A DNA stretch of 32,857 bases from Alphaproteobacteria bacterium HGW-Alphaproteobacteria-1 (GTDB lineage: Bacteria; Pseudomonadota; Alphaproteobacteria; Rhodobacterales; Rhodobacteraceae), in the NCBI GenBank assembly GCA_002842985.1, contig PHEQ01000031.1:1-32857 (forward strand), given 5' to 3'. A program made the translations under genes and the position numbers. Below the pieces are notes generated by a model. That model worked only from the letters and a program-made list of their open reading frames with translations, did not search any database and was not told the origin of the DNA. Each line of letters begins with the position of its first letter. Positions within the stretch are counted from its first letter, which is position 1. This document shows positions 18,058 to 26,400 of this stretch, piece after piece.

Positions 18058-18468
18058 TCACACGGCCTCCGCCGCCACCGCCCGGATGCGCCCGATCATC
18101 GCGCGCACTCCGTTGGAGCGTTGCGCCGAAAGATGCTCGTCCAGACCCAGCCGCGCCAGTTCGGCCTGCGCGTCGACGCGGCCCACCTCGGCCAGCGGCA
18201 CGCCATTATAAAGCGCGCGCAGCACCGCGATGAGGCCACGCACGATCATCGCGTCGCTGTCGCCGTCGAACGAAAACCGCCCGCCCTCGATGCGCGGATG
18301 CAGCCAGACCTGGCTGGCGCACCCCTCGACCTTGGTGGCGGGCACCTTGAGGGCATCGTCCAGCGGGGCCATGTCGCGGCCCTTGTCGATCACATAGCGA
18401 TAGCGGTCTTCCCACTCGTCGAGAAACTCGAAATCCGCCACGATCTCTTCGAAGGCTTCGCTTGCCAT
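18058..18468 (-). CDS. sufE: SufE family sulfur acceptor for Fe-S cluster assembly
   Basis: A 136-residue soluble protein. The sulfur-accepting cysteine is C50 in TKVEGCASQVWL, the family signature, and the conserved end includes LDEHLSAQRSNGVRAMIGRI. SufE takes the persulfide from the cysteine desulfurase SufS and passes it to the SufBCD scaffold. The suf operon is not in this window, so this is a stand-alone copy, common in Rhodobacteraceae. It diverges from a lipoprotein gene. Confidence 0.95.
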   Translation of the reverse strand: MASEAFEEIVADFEFLDEWEDRYRYVIDKGRDMAPLDDALKVPATKVEGCASQVWLHPRIEGGRFSFDGDSDAMIVRGLIAVLRALYNGVPLAEVGRVDAQAELARLGLDEHLSAQRSNGVRAMIGRIRAVAAEAV

Positions 18469-18595
18469 GCCGATCTCCCGCTGTGTCGCGCAAGACCTAA
18501 GGCCGGGGTCGCCGCGGGTCCAGCCCTCGCTTGCATCTTTTCAACCGCGCGCCAATCCGTTAGGCACAATGCAGATTGTGGTGAGGGCATCGGGC

Positions 18596-19129
18596 ATGAA
18601 ACGACGGGTATTTCTCGGGCTTGCGGCGGCGGGCATTCTGGCGGGCTGTGGCGCAGGCCGAGAGCGTCCGCGCCGCCGCGGCCTCTTCTCTGGCCGACGC
18701 GCGCGCCGCGCCGCCGAGGCGGAGGCCGCGAACACCAACCCCTTGATTCCAAAGCGTGACGAGGAGGAAGGTATCTTCGCCTCGATGCAGCGCCGTCGGC
18801 GCGATCCGCCCTATGAGGGCACGCCCGTCGCGGCAATCACCAATGCCGAGCTCAAGCCCGCCTCGGGCGGCGTGCTGCTGCGGGTCGAGGGGCTGACATT
18901 GCGCGAGGGCGCATTCAACGTGCGCCTCATCCCCGACCAACCCGAGGGCGAGGCGATCAACGGCGTGATCGGCTACGAGCTTCGCGCCGAACAGCCCGAG
19001 GATACCCCGCAGGGACCCGAGCGCGCGCGCAAGATTCTGGCGGCGGTGTTCATCTCGCGCAAGAAACTCAGGGGCGCGCGCGAAATCCGCGTGCGTGGCG
19101 GGCAGAACGAACGGGTGATCCGCCTGTGA
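18596..19129 (+). CDS. Putative lipoprotein of unknown function
   Basis: A 177-residue protein with a lipoprotein signal: MKRRVFLGLAAAGILAGC, where LAGC is the lipobox and C18 would be lipidated. A basic, low-complexity linker follows (RERPRRRGLFSGRRARRAAE), then a folded domain from about 50 on. The domain has VAAITNAELKPASGGVLLRVEG, INGVIGYELRAEQP and AAVFISRKKLRGAREIRVRGGQN, with alternating strands that suggest a beta-rich fold. The ATG has a GAGGG site eight bases upstream. I recall similar lipoproteins as conserved hypotheticals of Rhodobacterales. It ends four bases from rnd. Confidence 0.75.
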   Translation: MKRRVFLGLAAAGILAGCGAGRERPRRRGLFSGRRARRAAEAEAANTNPLIPKRDEEEGIFASMQRRRRDPPYEGTPVAAITNAELKPASGGVLLRVEGLTLREGAFNVRLIPDQPEGEAINGVIGYELRAEQPEDTPQGPERARKILAAVFISRKKLRGAREIRVRGGQNERVIRL

Positions 19130-19133
19130 TGCT

Positions 19134-20294
19134 CTAAAGCGGCACCGCCTCGACCGTGTCGCCGCGCACCACAAGCCCCACCTCGCCCGCGCAAAGCCGG
19201 AGCGCGTCGGCGCCGAACACATCGCGCCGCCAGCCCGAGAGCGCGGGCACATCGCGCCCGCCCGCGGCCAGATGATCCAGATCGGCGGCGCTGGCGATCA
19301 GCTTGGACGCCACGCCGGACGCCTCGCTGCGCGCCTTCAGAAGCACCCGCAGCATATCGGCAATCGCCGGATTGGCCGGGGCACGCGCCTCGTCCTCGAC
19401 GCGCGGTATGGCCTCGGGCGGACAGGCCAACCCCGCCTTCACGGCGGAAATGATGCCCTCGGCGATCTCGCCCTTGCGCGCCTCGCGCAACAAGAGCCGC
19501 GAGCGGCCCAGATCGTCGAGCGTCTGCGGCTTGGTCGCGGCCAGTTCCAGCAGCGCGTCATCCTTGCACACGCGGCTGCGCGGCACGTCGCGCGCCTGCG
19601 CATAGGTTTCGCGGAACCGGGCCAACTCGCGCAGGATGGCAAGGAATTTCGGCGCAGTGTTGCGGGTCTTGACGCGGCGCCACGCCTCATCGGGGTCGGT
19701 GCGATAGGTCTCGGGGTTGGTCAGCACGGCCATTTCTTCGGCCACCCATTGCGTGCGCCCCGAGCTTTCGATCTTGCGGGCGAGAAACTCGTAGATCTGG
19801 CGCAGATGCGTCACATCGGCCAGCGCATAGACCATCTGCGCCTCCGAGAGCGGGCGGCGCGACCAGTCCGTGAACCGAGAGCTTTTGTCCACCGTGCCCT
19901 TGGCGATGCGCTTGACCAGCGTCTCGTATCCCGCCTGCTCGCCGAAGCCGCAGACCATCGCGGCGACCTGCGTATCGAATAGCGGCGCCGGGATCACGCC
20001 CGCATCCACCTGGAATATCTCAAGATCCTGCCGCGCGGCATGGAACACCTTGACCACGTTCGGATCGCGAAAAAGCTCGTAGAGCGGCTCGAGCGACAGC
20101 GCAGCCCCTCCCGCGATCGGATCGACCAGCACCGCGCCCTCGTCGCTCTTGCCCGGCATGGCCAGTTGCACGAGGCAGAGCTTGGAATAATAGGTCCGCT
20201 CGCGCAGGAACTCGGTATCGACGGTGACATAATCGTGCCCGCGCGCCGCCGCGCAGAACGCGGCAAGTGCCTCGGTGGTGGTGATGGTCTGCAT
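19134..20294 (-). CDS. rnd: Ribonuclease D
   Basis: A 386-residue 3'-5' exoribonuclease that trims tRNA precursors. The DEDD-type exonuclease domain (about 1-170) has motif I VDTEFLRERTYY (D26, E28), motif II VFHAARQDLEIF (D90) and motif III YALADVTHLRQIY (Y156, D160). An HRDC domain follows (around 205-290: FRETYAQARDVPRSRVCKDDALLELA). It is adjacent to a tRNA gene on the other strand, which may be coincidence. Confidence 0.96.
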   Translation of the reverse strand: MQTITTTEALAAFCAAARGHDYVTVDTEFLRERTYYSKLCLVQLAMPGKSDEGAVLVDPIAGGAALSLEPLYELFRDPNVVKVFHAARQDLEIFQVDAGVIPAPLFDTQVAAMVCGFGEQAGYETLVKRIAKGTVDKSSRFTDWSRRPLSEAQMVYALADVTHLRQIYEFLARKIESSGRTQWVAEEMAVLTNPETYRTDPDEAWRRVKTRNTAPKFLAILRELARFRETYAQARDVPRSRVCKDDALLELAATKPQTLDDLGRSRLLLREARKGEIAEGIISAVKAGLACPPEAIPRVEDEARAPANPAIADMLRVLLKARSEASGVASKLIASAADLDHLAAGGRDVPALSGWRRDVFGADALRLCAGEVGLVVRGDTVEAVPL

Positions 20295-20414
20295 ACCTGC
20301 CCTTTGCTTTCATTTTCCCGCCCGGCGCAGGTATAGACGAGTCCCCGCGCGATGCAAATGGCCGCACTTTCGGCTTGAAGCCTGCGGGGACGTGATGGTA
20401 TCTGCGATTTAGAC

Positions 20415-20488
20415 GCGGGTGTAGCTCAATGGTAGAGCAGCAGCTTCCCAAGCTGAATACGAGGGTTCGATTCCCTTCACCCGCTCCA
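20415..20488 (+). tRNA. tRNA-Gly (anticodon CCC)
   Basis: A 74-base cloverleaf with encoded CCA. Acceptor arms GCGGGTG and CACCCGC pair fully; the D arm is GCTC/GAGC; the anticodon loop is TTCCCAA, giving CCC, which reads GGG; the T arm is GAGGG/CCCTT with loop TTCGATT. Discriminator T precedes CCA. It resembles E. coli tRNA-Gly(CCC) closely in the loop and T arm. Confidence 0.97.
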
Positions 20489-20518
20489 ATCTCCCGCCCG
20501 CGCTTTGCCGTTTCCTGA

Positions 20519-20550
20519 ATAAAAAAGCGCATCGCGGCGCGACCGTGCGC
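20519..20550 (-). terminator. Rho-independent terminator of the molybdenum-hydroxylase operon
   Basis: On the minus strand, just after the DUF3293 stop, GCGCA pairs with TGCGC around an inner CGG/CCG pairing, and a run of six T follows (TTTTTTATT). This is the last element of the minus-strand run from the FAD subunit gene. Confidence 0.65.
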
Positions 20551-20558
20551 AATCAACC

Positions 20559-20978
20559 CTATCGCAGCAAGACGAGGCGCGGCACGGCGTCGGCGTCGGC
20601 CCAAAGGACCGCGTTCTGGCCGAATTCGTTCCCAAGCGCGCAGGCCTGATCGAGCGTCAGTCCGGGAACGAACACGCTTTCCTCGCCCGGCCAGTCTCCG
20701 GACGGGTCCACGCCGATGGCTGGCATCGTGACAAGGCCCAGACCGGCAAGCCTGTGAACGAGATCTTGTTGCGCGCGCCGGTTGTCTTCCTCCGATGCTG
20801 CCCTGCTGAACGGATTGCAGGCCGTCAGGAACCCCGCAGAGGCGACCTTTTGCGCGGCGTAGACCTCACTCAGCTCCGCAGACCATTGCCCCACGCGCAG
20901 CGTGAACGCGCGCGGCGCGCGCACGCGATACTCCGTCGCCTCATAGGCCGCGATCAAGGCCGCGGGGATCTCGGTCAT
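20559..20978 (-). CDS. DUF3293 domain protein
   Basis: A 139-residue soluble protein recognised as DUF3293 by AYEATEYRV at the start, AGFLTACNPFSRAASEEDN in the middle, and FGQNAVLWADADAVPRLV at the end, all typical blocks. No function is known for the family. It follows the moaD-like gene after seven bases and ends before a terminator, so it is probably the last gene of the molybdenum-hydroxylase operon. Whether it matters to that enzyme or is only a passenger is open. Confidence 0.85.
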   Translation of the reverse strand: MTEIPAALIAAYEATEYRVRAPRAFTLRVGQWSAELSEVYAAQKVASAGFLTACNPFSRAASEEDNRRAQQDLVHRLAGLGLVTMPAIGVDPSGDWPGEESVFVPGLTLDQACALGNEFGQNAVLWADADAVPRLVLLR

Positions 20979-20985
20979 GGCGCCC

Positions 20986-21231
20986 CTACCCCCCCTGCAA
21001 CCGCTTGAGCAGCACGACCTCGCTTTCGGGGCCGATCGGCGTGAACCAGCTGTCGTTGTAGATCCGCCCGTCGATCGAGACCGACACACCGCGCGCAAGC
21101 TCCGGGCGCAGGCCGGGGTGATCGCGCGCCAGACCGTCGAGCAACGCGCGCAAGGTGTCGGCCTCGACCTCCACCTCGCGCGCGCCGTCTGCCAGATCGG
21201 CAAGCGACCCCCAGAGCAGCACCTTGACCAT
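20986..21231 (-). CDS. MoaD/ThiS-like sulfur carrier protein
   Basis: An 81-residue beta-grasp protein: MVKVLLWGSLADLADG at the start, VEADTLRALLDGLARDHPGL in the middle, and a C-terminal LKRLQGG ending in the Gly-Gly that is thiocarboxylated in sulfur carriers. MoaD gives its sulfur to make molybdopterin dithiolene. Its start overlaps the stop of the molybdenum subunit gene (TGATG), so it is translated with the enzyme. A dedicated carrier next to a molybdenum hydroxylase suggests either extra cofactor supply or a role in adding the terminal sulfido ligand; the second idea is speculative. Confidence 0.85.
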   Translation of the reverse strand: MVKVLLWGSLADLADGAREVEVEADTLRALLDGLARDHPGLRPELARGVSVSIDGRIYNDSWFTPIGPESEVVLLKRLQGG

Positions 21232-23474
21232 CAGCCGTCCGCTTGGATCGCCGCCAGCACGCGCGGCGGCGACATCGGCAATTGCGTCATCCGCACCCCC
21301 GCCGCCGCCGAAACCGCGTTGGCGATGGCCGCCAAGGGGGGCACGATGGAGGTTTCGCCCACGCCGCGCACGCCGTAGGGGTGGCCGGGATTGGGAATCT
21401 CCAGAATCACCGTGTCGATCATCGGCAGGTCCGAGGCCACGGGAATGCGGTAATCGAGAAAGCCCGCGTTTTGCAAGATGCCGTCCTCGCCGTAGATATA
21501 TTCCTCGTTGAGCGCCCAGCCGATGCCCTGCACCGCACCGCCCTGAAACTGCCCCTCGACGTAAGAAGGATGCACCGCCTTGCCTGCATCCTGAAACACC
21601 GTATAGCGCAGGATCTTCGTGGCGCCGGTCTCGGGGTCTACCTCGACATCGACCATATGGGTGGCAAAACTCACCCCTGCCCCCTCGGCGGTCACCTCGT
21701 GGTGGCCCGCGATCGGCCCGCCGGTGTTGGAGGCCACGGCGGCGATTTCCTTGATGGTCATGGGCGGGAACTTGCCCGCGTTGGGGCCCGCGGGGCGCGC
21801 GGCGCCATCCTCCCATTCCACGGCGTCCTCGTCGATGTCCCAGATCATCGCGGCGCGGCGGCACATCTCACGTTTCGCCGCGCGCGCGGCCTCGATCGTG
21901 GCCAGCCCCACGGCGAATGTCACGCGGCTGCCGTCGGTCACCTCGTTCTGCCCCAGCGATCCGGTATCGGCGATGATGGTGCGCACCTGATCATAGGGGA
22001 TGCCCAGTTCCTCGGCCGCCATCATCGTCATCGAAGCGCGTGAGCCGCCGATATCGGGGTTGCCCTCGGACACCGTCACCGTGCCATCGGGCGTGATGTT
22101 GAGCGACACGCAGGTATCGCCGCCGAAGTTGAACCAGAAGCCGCAGGCCACGCCCCGACCCTGATTCTTGCCCAAGGGTGCTGTCCAGTGCGGATGCTTG
22201 CGCGCGGCCTCCAGCGTCGCCTTGAGGCCAATCGCCGGATAGGTCGGCCCGTAAGAGGATTTCGTGCCCTCATCCGCCCCGTTCATCAGCCGCACCGCCA
22301 GCGGATCAAGACCGAAACCCTTGGCCAATTCGTCGATCGCGCTTTCGATGGCAAAGGCCGCCATCGGCGCGCCGGGGGCGCGATAGGCCGCCGCCTTGGG
22401 CCGGTTCGTCACCACGTCCCAGCCCACGGTCTTGACGTTTTCCAGATCATAGGGCGCGAAACCCGACATCGCGCCCATATTCACCGGAGAGCCGGGCCAG
22501 GCCCCGCCCTGATAGCGCAACTCGGCGAAACCGGCGGTGATGCGGCCCTCCTTCGTCATGCCGATCTTCACGTCAATCGAGGTCGAGGATGTCGGCCCCG
22601 TGGCGCGCAGCACCTCCGAGCGGCTCATCACCATCTTGACCGGACGGCCCGATTTCTTCGCCAGCATCAACGCGACGGGCTCCAGAAACACGGTCGTCTT
22701 GCCGCCGAATCCGCCACCGATTTCCGATGCCGTCACCCTCAATTGCCCCTGTTCCAGCCCCAGAATGGCGGCACAGGTATTGCGCACCATGTAATGCCCC
22801 TGCGTGCAGACCCAGAGATCGCCCTGCCCGTCCGCGCCCATTGTCGCAAGGCAGGCATGAGGTTCGATATAGCCCTGATGGGTCGCTGCCGTGCGATAGG
22901 TCCGCTCCACCACCCGATCCGCCTGTTTCAGCCCTGCCTCGATATCGCCATGGCCGAACTCGGCGCGCGCGATGACATTGCCGGACATGCCCTTGGGCAC
23001 CGTCTCCTCTTGGCGCCCCTCGTGGAGCACCGGCGCGCCGGGTTTCATGGCCTCGTCCACATCGGTCACATGCGGCAGAACCTCATAGTCCACCTCGATG
23101 AGCTTGAGCGCGTGGCGCGCCACCGCCGGCGAGATCGCGGCCACGGCAGCGATGGCGTGACCGTCGTAAAGCGCCTTCTCGCCCGCCATGCAGTTATCCA
23201 TGATGTCGGCCACATGATCCGGCACCGCGCCGAAATCGACGCGCGTGACCACCGCCTTGACGCCGGGCAGCGACTCGGCCTTTGACGTATCAATCCGCTT
23301 GATCCGCGCGTGCGCGTGGGGGCTGCGCAGGATGCGCCCCGTCAGCATCCCGGGCGCCACCATGTCCGCACCAAAGCGCGCGCGCCCCGTTACCTTGTCG
23401 ATGCCGTCAGGCCGGTCGGGCCGCGTGCCGACGATCTTGAACTCGCGCGGTTTCTTGCTGTCATCCAGTGCCAT
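21231..23474 (-). CDS. Xanthine-oxidase family molybdopterin-binding (large) subunit
   Basis: A 747-residue catalytic subunit of a molybdenum hydroxylase. Visible are GRARFGADMVAPGMLTGRILRSPHAHA at the N-terminal domain, EIGGGFGGK (251-259) for the cofactor, AYRAPGAP (363-370) in the active-site loop, and the catalytic glutamate E707 in GVGETS. These enzymes add oxygen from water to a carbon of a heterocycle, aldehyde or aromatic CoA thioester. The loop AYRAPGAP is neither the AYxCSFR of true CO dehydrogenase nor the AYRGAGR of form II, so CO is unlikely to be the substrate. The ATG at 23474 overlaps the previous stop (TGATG); a GTG at 23477 is possible. Confidence 0.93.
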   Translation of the reverse strand: MALDDSKKPREFKIVGTRPDRPDGIDKVTGRARFGADMVAPGMLTGRILRSPHAHARIKRIDTSKAESLPGVKAVVTRVDFGAVPDHVADIMDNCMAGEKALYDGHAIAAVAAISPAVARHALKLIEVDYEVLPHVTDVDEAMKPGAPVLHEGRQEETVPKGMSGNVIARAEFGHGDIEAGLKQADRVVERTYRTAATHQGYIEPHACLATMGADGQGDLWVCTQGHYMVRNTCAAILGLEQGQLRVTASEIGGGFGGKTTVFLEPVALMLAKKSGRPVKMVMSRSEVLRATGPTSSTSIDVKIGMTKEGRITAGFAELRYQGGAWPGSPVNMGAMSGFAPYDLENVKTVGWDVVTNRPKAAAYRAPGAPMAAFAIESAIDELAKGFGLDPLAVRLMNGADEGTKSSYGPTYPAIGLKATLEAARKHPHWTAPLGKNQGRGVACGFWFNFGGDTCVSLNITPDGTVTVSEGNPDIGGSRASMTMMAAEELGIPYDQVRTIIADTGSLGQNEVTDGSRVTFAVGLATIEAARAAKREMCRRAAMIWDIDEDAVEWEDGAARPAGPNAGKFPPMTIKEIAAVASNTGGPIAGHHEVTAEGAGVSFATHMVDVEVDPETGATKILRYTVFQDAGKAVHPSYVEGQFQGGAVQGIGWALNEEYIYGEDGILQNAGFLDYRIPVASDLPMIDTVILEIPNPGHPYGVRGVGETSIVPPLAAIANAVSAAAGVRMTQLPMSPPRVLAAIQADG

Positions 23475-23953
23475 CACGATGCCCTCCGCATGTCCGCCGC
23501 CGTGTCGAGAACGGCGCGGATGATCTTGTCATAGCCGGTGCAGCGGCAGAGGTTCCCCGCCAGCCAATAGCGCACCTCTTCCTCGGACGGGTCCGGGTTG
23601 CGCTCCAGAAGCGACTTCGCCGCCACCAGGATTCCCGGCGTGCAGATGCCGCATTGCAGGGCGGCCATCTCGATGAATTTCTTCTGCAACGGGTGCAGCG
23701 TTTCGCCCGTGGCCATGCCCTCGATGGTGGTGATCTCGCGCCCCTCGGCCTCGGCCCCCAGCATCAGGCACGAACAGACAAGGCGGCCATCCACCGTCAC
23801 CGAGCACGCCCCGCAATCGCCCGTGCCGCAGCCCTCCTTGGTCCCCGTCAGGCCCAGCTCGTCGCGCAGCACATCGAGAAGCGTCGCCTCGGCCTCGCAC
23901 AGGAATTCGGTCTCGTCGCCGTTGATTTTCGTCGTCACATGTATCCGGCTCAT
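23474..23953 (-). CDS. [2Fe-2S] subunit of the molybdenum hydroxylase
   Basis: A 159-residue iron-sulfur subunit with both clusters of the family. The plant-ferredoxin-type cluster is held by C42, C47, C50 and C62 (EGCGTGDCGACSV, then CSC). The second, in the helical domain, is held by C101, C104, C136 and C138 (QCGICTPG and LCRCTGY). It passes electrons from the molybdenum centre to the FAD subunit. It overlaps the FAD gene by four bases (ATGA) and the large-subunit gene by one base. Confidence 0.95.
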   Translation of the reverse strand: MSRIHVTTKINGDETEFLCEAEATLLDVLRDELGLTGTKEGCGTGDCGACSVTVDGRLVCSCLMLGAEAEGREITTIEGMATGETLHPLQKKFIEMAALQCGICTPGILVAAKSLLERNPDPSEEEVRYWLAGNLCRCTGYDKIIRAVLDTAADMRRAS

Positions 23954-24813
23954 GCCGTCTCTCCTTTCGCGCGCGCCTCGGCGATGACCGCCGCACGGCG
24001 GGCCAGAACGCCTGCCACGTGGCGGCGGAAGGCGACCGTGCCGCGCTTGTCGTCAATGGGGGTGGCCGCCTTGGAACAGGCCTCGGCCAGATCGCTCAGC
24101 GCGGCCTCATCCAGAACCCGGCGCTTGATGGCCTCGGCTGCCGCCTCGACCAGAATGACCTTGGGCCCGACGGCGCCAAGCGCCACGCGCGCCGCCGTCA
24201 CCCGGCCCGCCTCGTCAAGGCTCAGCGAAATGCCGCAGCCCACCACCGCGATATCCATCTCGGTGCGCGGGATGAAGCGCAGATAGGCATCGCCCGAGCG
24301 CGCGCCCCGCGCGGGCAGGAAGATCGAAGCGATGAACTCGCCCCGCTCCAGCGCGGTCTTGCCCGGCCCTTTTGGGACGTCGATCACCGCCAGATCGCGC
24401 GTGCCCTCGGGCCCCACGATCCGCGCCACGGCACCGGCAGCGACCATGGCAGGCACCGAATCGGCGGCAGGCGAGGCGTTGCAGAGGTTGCCCGCCAGAG
24501 TGGCGCGCCCCTGCACCTGCGTCGAGCCGATAAGCCCTGCCGCCTCGACCACACCGGGCCAATCCGCGACCAGCCCCGCGTGCTCGCCCATCTCGGCCCC
24601 CGACACGGCGGCCCCGATGCGCCAGCCGCCCTCTTCGGCGGCAATCTCGCGCATTCCGGCGATGCGCTTGATATCCACGATCAGGTCCGGCTCGATCATC
24701 TCCGCGCGCAGCTTGACCAAGAGATCGGTGCCGCCCGCCAGAACATGCGCCCCCGTCTGACCGGCCAAGGCCGTCACCGCCTCTTCCACGCTGCGTGGCG
24801 CTTCAAATCGCAT
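23950..24813 (-). CDS. FAD-binding subunit of the molybdenum hydroxylase
   Basis: A 287-residue FAD subunit of the CoxM/XdhB type. The FAD-pyrophosphate motifs are AGGTDLLVKLRAEM (26-39) and ATLAGNLCNASPAADSVPAM (around 108-127); IPRTEMDIAVVG is the conserved later block. It is the first gene of the operon in the order M-S-L, as in form I CO dehydrogenase. The ATG at 24813 has a GGGAGCAA site; the open frame upstream of it is not family-like. The electron acceptor is not evident. Confidence 0.93.
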   Translation of the reverse strand: MRFEAPRSVEEAVTALAGQTGAHVLAGGTDLLVKLRAEMIEPDLIVDIKRIAGMREIAAEEGGWRIGAAVSGAEMGEHAGLVADWPGVVEAAGLIGSTQVQGRATLAGNLCNASPAADSVPAMVAAGAVARIVGPEGTRDLAVIDVPKGPGKTALERGEFIASIFLPARGARSGDAYLRFIPRTEMDIAVVGCGISLSLDEAGRVTAARVALGAVGPKVILVEAAAEAIKRRVLDEAALSDLAEACSKAATPIDDKRGTVAFRRHVAGVLARRAAVIAEARAKGETA

Positions 24814-24905
24814 GGCTTGCTCCCTGATTTGTCCCTGCGCCGCCCCGTGGGGACTCAGCGCCGCTGCGCCGACTATCCCGCAAGTCAGCCCAAGACGCAA
24901 ACGGG

Positions 24906-25586
24906 CTAACGCCGTCGGTAACGCTCGGCCAGACGCTCCGGGTCCGCGCCGCACAGATAACGCAAAAGCAGCCACAGATTTCGCGCGCCGCGCCACAACC
25001 ACCCCTCGCGCTCAAACCGCGCCGCCGATGTTCGCACCGCCAGCGGCAAAAGCGTGATCCGCCCCTTCAGCGCGCGCGCCAGCGCCACATCCTCCATCAG
25101 CGGAATGTCGGCATAGCCATCCGCGCGGTCATGGTCGACGCGCGAGATGAGCAGGCCCTGATCCCCATAGGGCAGCCCGAAGAGACCCGAGCGCAGATTG
25201 GCCCAGCCCGCCACAAGACGCGGGGCAAGCCCGCCTGCGTCGAATGATAGACGAAAGGCCGCAGCCCCACCGCGCGCCATGTGCGCGCGCGCCACCTCGG
25301 CCCACCCCTCGGGTAGCACCGTGTCGGCGTGCAGGAAGAGCAGCCACTCACCCCGTGCCACCCCCGCACCGCGCCGCAATTGCCCCCCGCGCGAGGGCGC
25401 GCCGGTCACGATCAGCGCCCCTGCCGCCTCGGCCATTGCGCAGGTGTCGTCCGTCGAGCCGCCATCGCTCAGGATCACCTCGCGGATCAGCCCCGCGCGC
25501 ACCCCTTCGAACAGCGCGGCCAGACAATCGGGCAGGGCATGCCCCGCGTTGAGCGTCGGAATCACCACCGAAAGCGCGGCGCGCAT
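24906..25586 (-). CDS. Family 2 glycosyltransferase, TIGR04283 type
   Basis: A 226-residue GT-A glycosyltransferase. SVVIPTLNAGHALPDCL opens the nucleotide-sugar-binding fold, SDGGSTDDT (40-48) and FLHADTVLP (84-92, with the metal-binding DXD-like HAD) follow, and IPLMEDVALARAL is the acceptor-side motif (ED). It matches the TIGR04283 group, some members of which sit in arsenosugar pathways; no arsenic gene is seen here, so the role is open. The ATG at 25586 has a GGGGGAGAGG site. It diverges from ygfZ by 66 bases. Confidence 0.85.
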   Translation of the reverse strand: MRAALSVVIPTLNAGHALPDCLAALFEGVRAGLIREVILSDGGSTDDTCAMAEAAGALIVTGAPSRGGQLRRGAGVARGEWLLFLHADTVLPEGWAEVARAHMARGGAAAFRLSFDAGGLAPRLVAGWANLRSGLFGLPYGDQGLLISRVDHDRADGYADIPLMEDVALARALKGRITLLPLAVRTSAARFEREGWLWRGARNLWLLLRYLCGADPERLAERYRRR

Positions 25587-25652
25587 AGCCTCTCCCCCTG
25601 TTGTCCGCGTCCCCTTTGCCTATATTGGGCGCGACGACACAAGGGAACGGGC

Positions 25653-26390
25653 ATGGCGCGGACAATCCTCGAAATCACCGGCAGCGATGCCGAAACCTTT
25701 CTGCAAGGGCTGATCACCAACGATGTCAAACGGCTCGATCACGGCCTTGTCTATGCCGCGCTGCTCACGCCGCAGGGCAAGTATCTGGCCGATTTTTTCC
25801 TTCTGCGCCGGGGCGAGGCGATCTGGCTCGACGTGGACGCGCGCCTTGCGCCATCGCTGATGCAGCGCCTCTCGCTCTATAAATTGCGCGCCGATGTGAC
25901 GATCACCGAGACGGACCGCAAGGTCCGGCGCGGCACCGGCCCCGCGCCCGAGGGCGCCCTGCCAGATCCGCGCCACCCCGATCTGGGCTGGCGGTTTTAT
26001 GGCGATGAGGAAGGCACCGACGGCACCGATTTCGACCGCATCCGCGTGGCCCAGTGCATCCCCGAGACCGGTATCGAACTGACCCCCGAGACCTATATTC
26101 TGGAGGCCGGGTTCGAGCGGTTGGGCGGCGTCGATTTCCGCAAGGGCTGTTATGTCGGGCAGGAGGTCACGGCGCGCATGAAGCACAAGACCGAGCTTAA
26201 AAAGGGTCTGGCGCTGGTGGCTGTCCATGGCGCGGCCCCCGTGGGCAGCGAGATCACCACCGAGAGCGGCAAGAGCGCGGGCGTGCTCTATACCCAGTCG
26301 GGCGGGCGCGGCATCGCGTTTCTGCGACACGATCGCGCCGCCCCCGGCATGAGCGCGGGCACGGCGCGCGTCGATCCGCTGGAGTGCTGA
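25653..26390 (+). CDS. ygfZ: YgfZ/GcvT-domain folate-dependent Fe-S maturation protein
   Basis: A 245-residue protein with the YgfZ signature KGCYVGQE (164-171), including the conserved C166, and N-terminal VTGSDAETFLQG-like blocks (ITGSDAETFLQGLITNDV). Homologues (YgfZ, mitochondrial IBA57) use tetrahydrofolate and help repair or assemble certain Fe-S enzymes. The ATG at 25653 has an AAGGGAA ribosome binding site. It converges with efp, with only six bases between stops. In a genome with a molybdenum hydroxylase and several Fe-S enzymes the role is a natural one. Confidence 0.9.
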   Translation: MARTILEITGSDAETFLQGLITNDVKRLDHGLVYAALLTPQGKYLADFFLLRRGEAIWLDVDARLAPSLMQRLSLYKLRADVTITETDRKVRRGTGPAPEGALPDPRHPDLGWRFYGDEEGTDGTDFDRIRVAQCIPETGIELTPETYILEAGFERLGGVDFRKGCYVGQEVTARMKHKTELKKGLALVAVHGAAPVGSEITTESGKSAGVLYTQSGGRGIAFLRHDRAAPGMSAGTARVDPLEC

Positions 26391-26400
26391 GCGCGCTCAG
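26387..26400. repeat. Palindrome spanning two convergent stop codons
   Basis: CTGAGCGCGCTCAG is a perfect 14-base palindrome containing both the TGA of ygfZ and the TGA of efp. The gap between the two genes is just six bases. Confidence 0.8.

Noticed and set aside
21231..24813. Carbon monoxide dehydrogenase (coxMSL)
   Set aside because: Subunit order is as in form I, but the active-site loop AYRAPGAP lacks the cysteine of AYxCSFR and does not match AYRGAGR.
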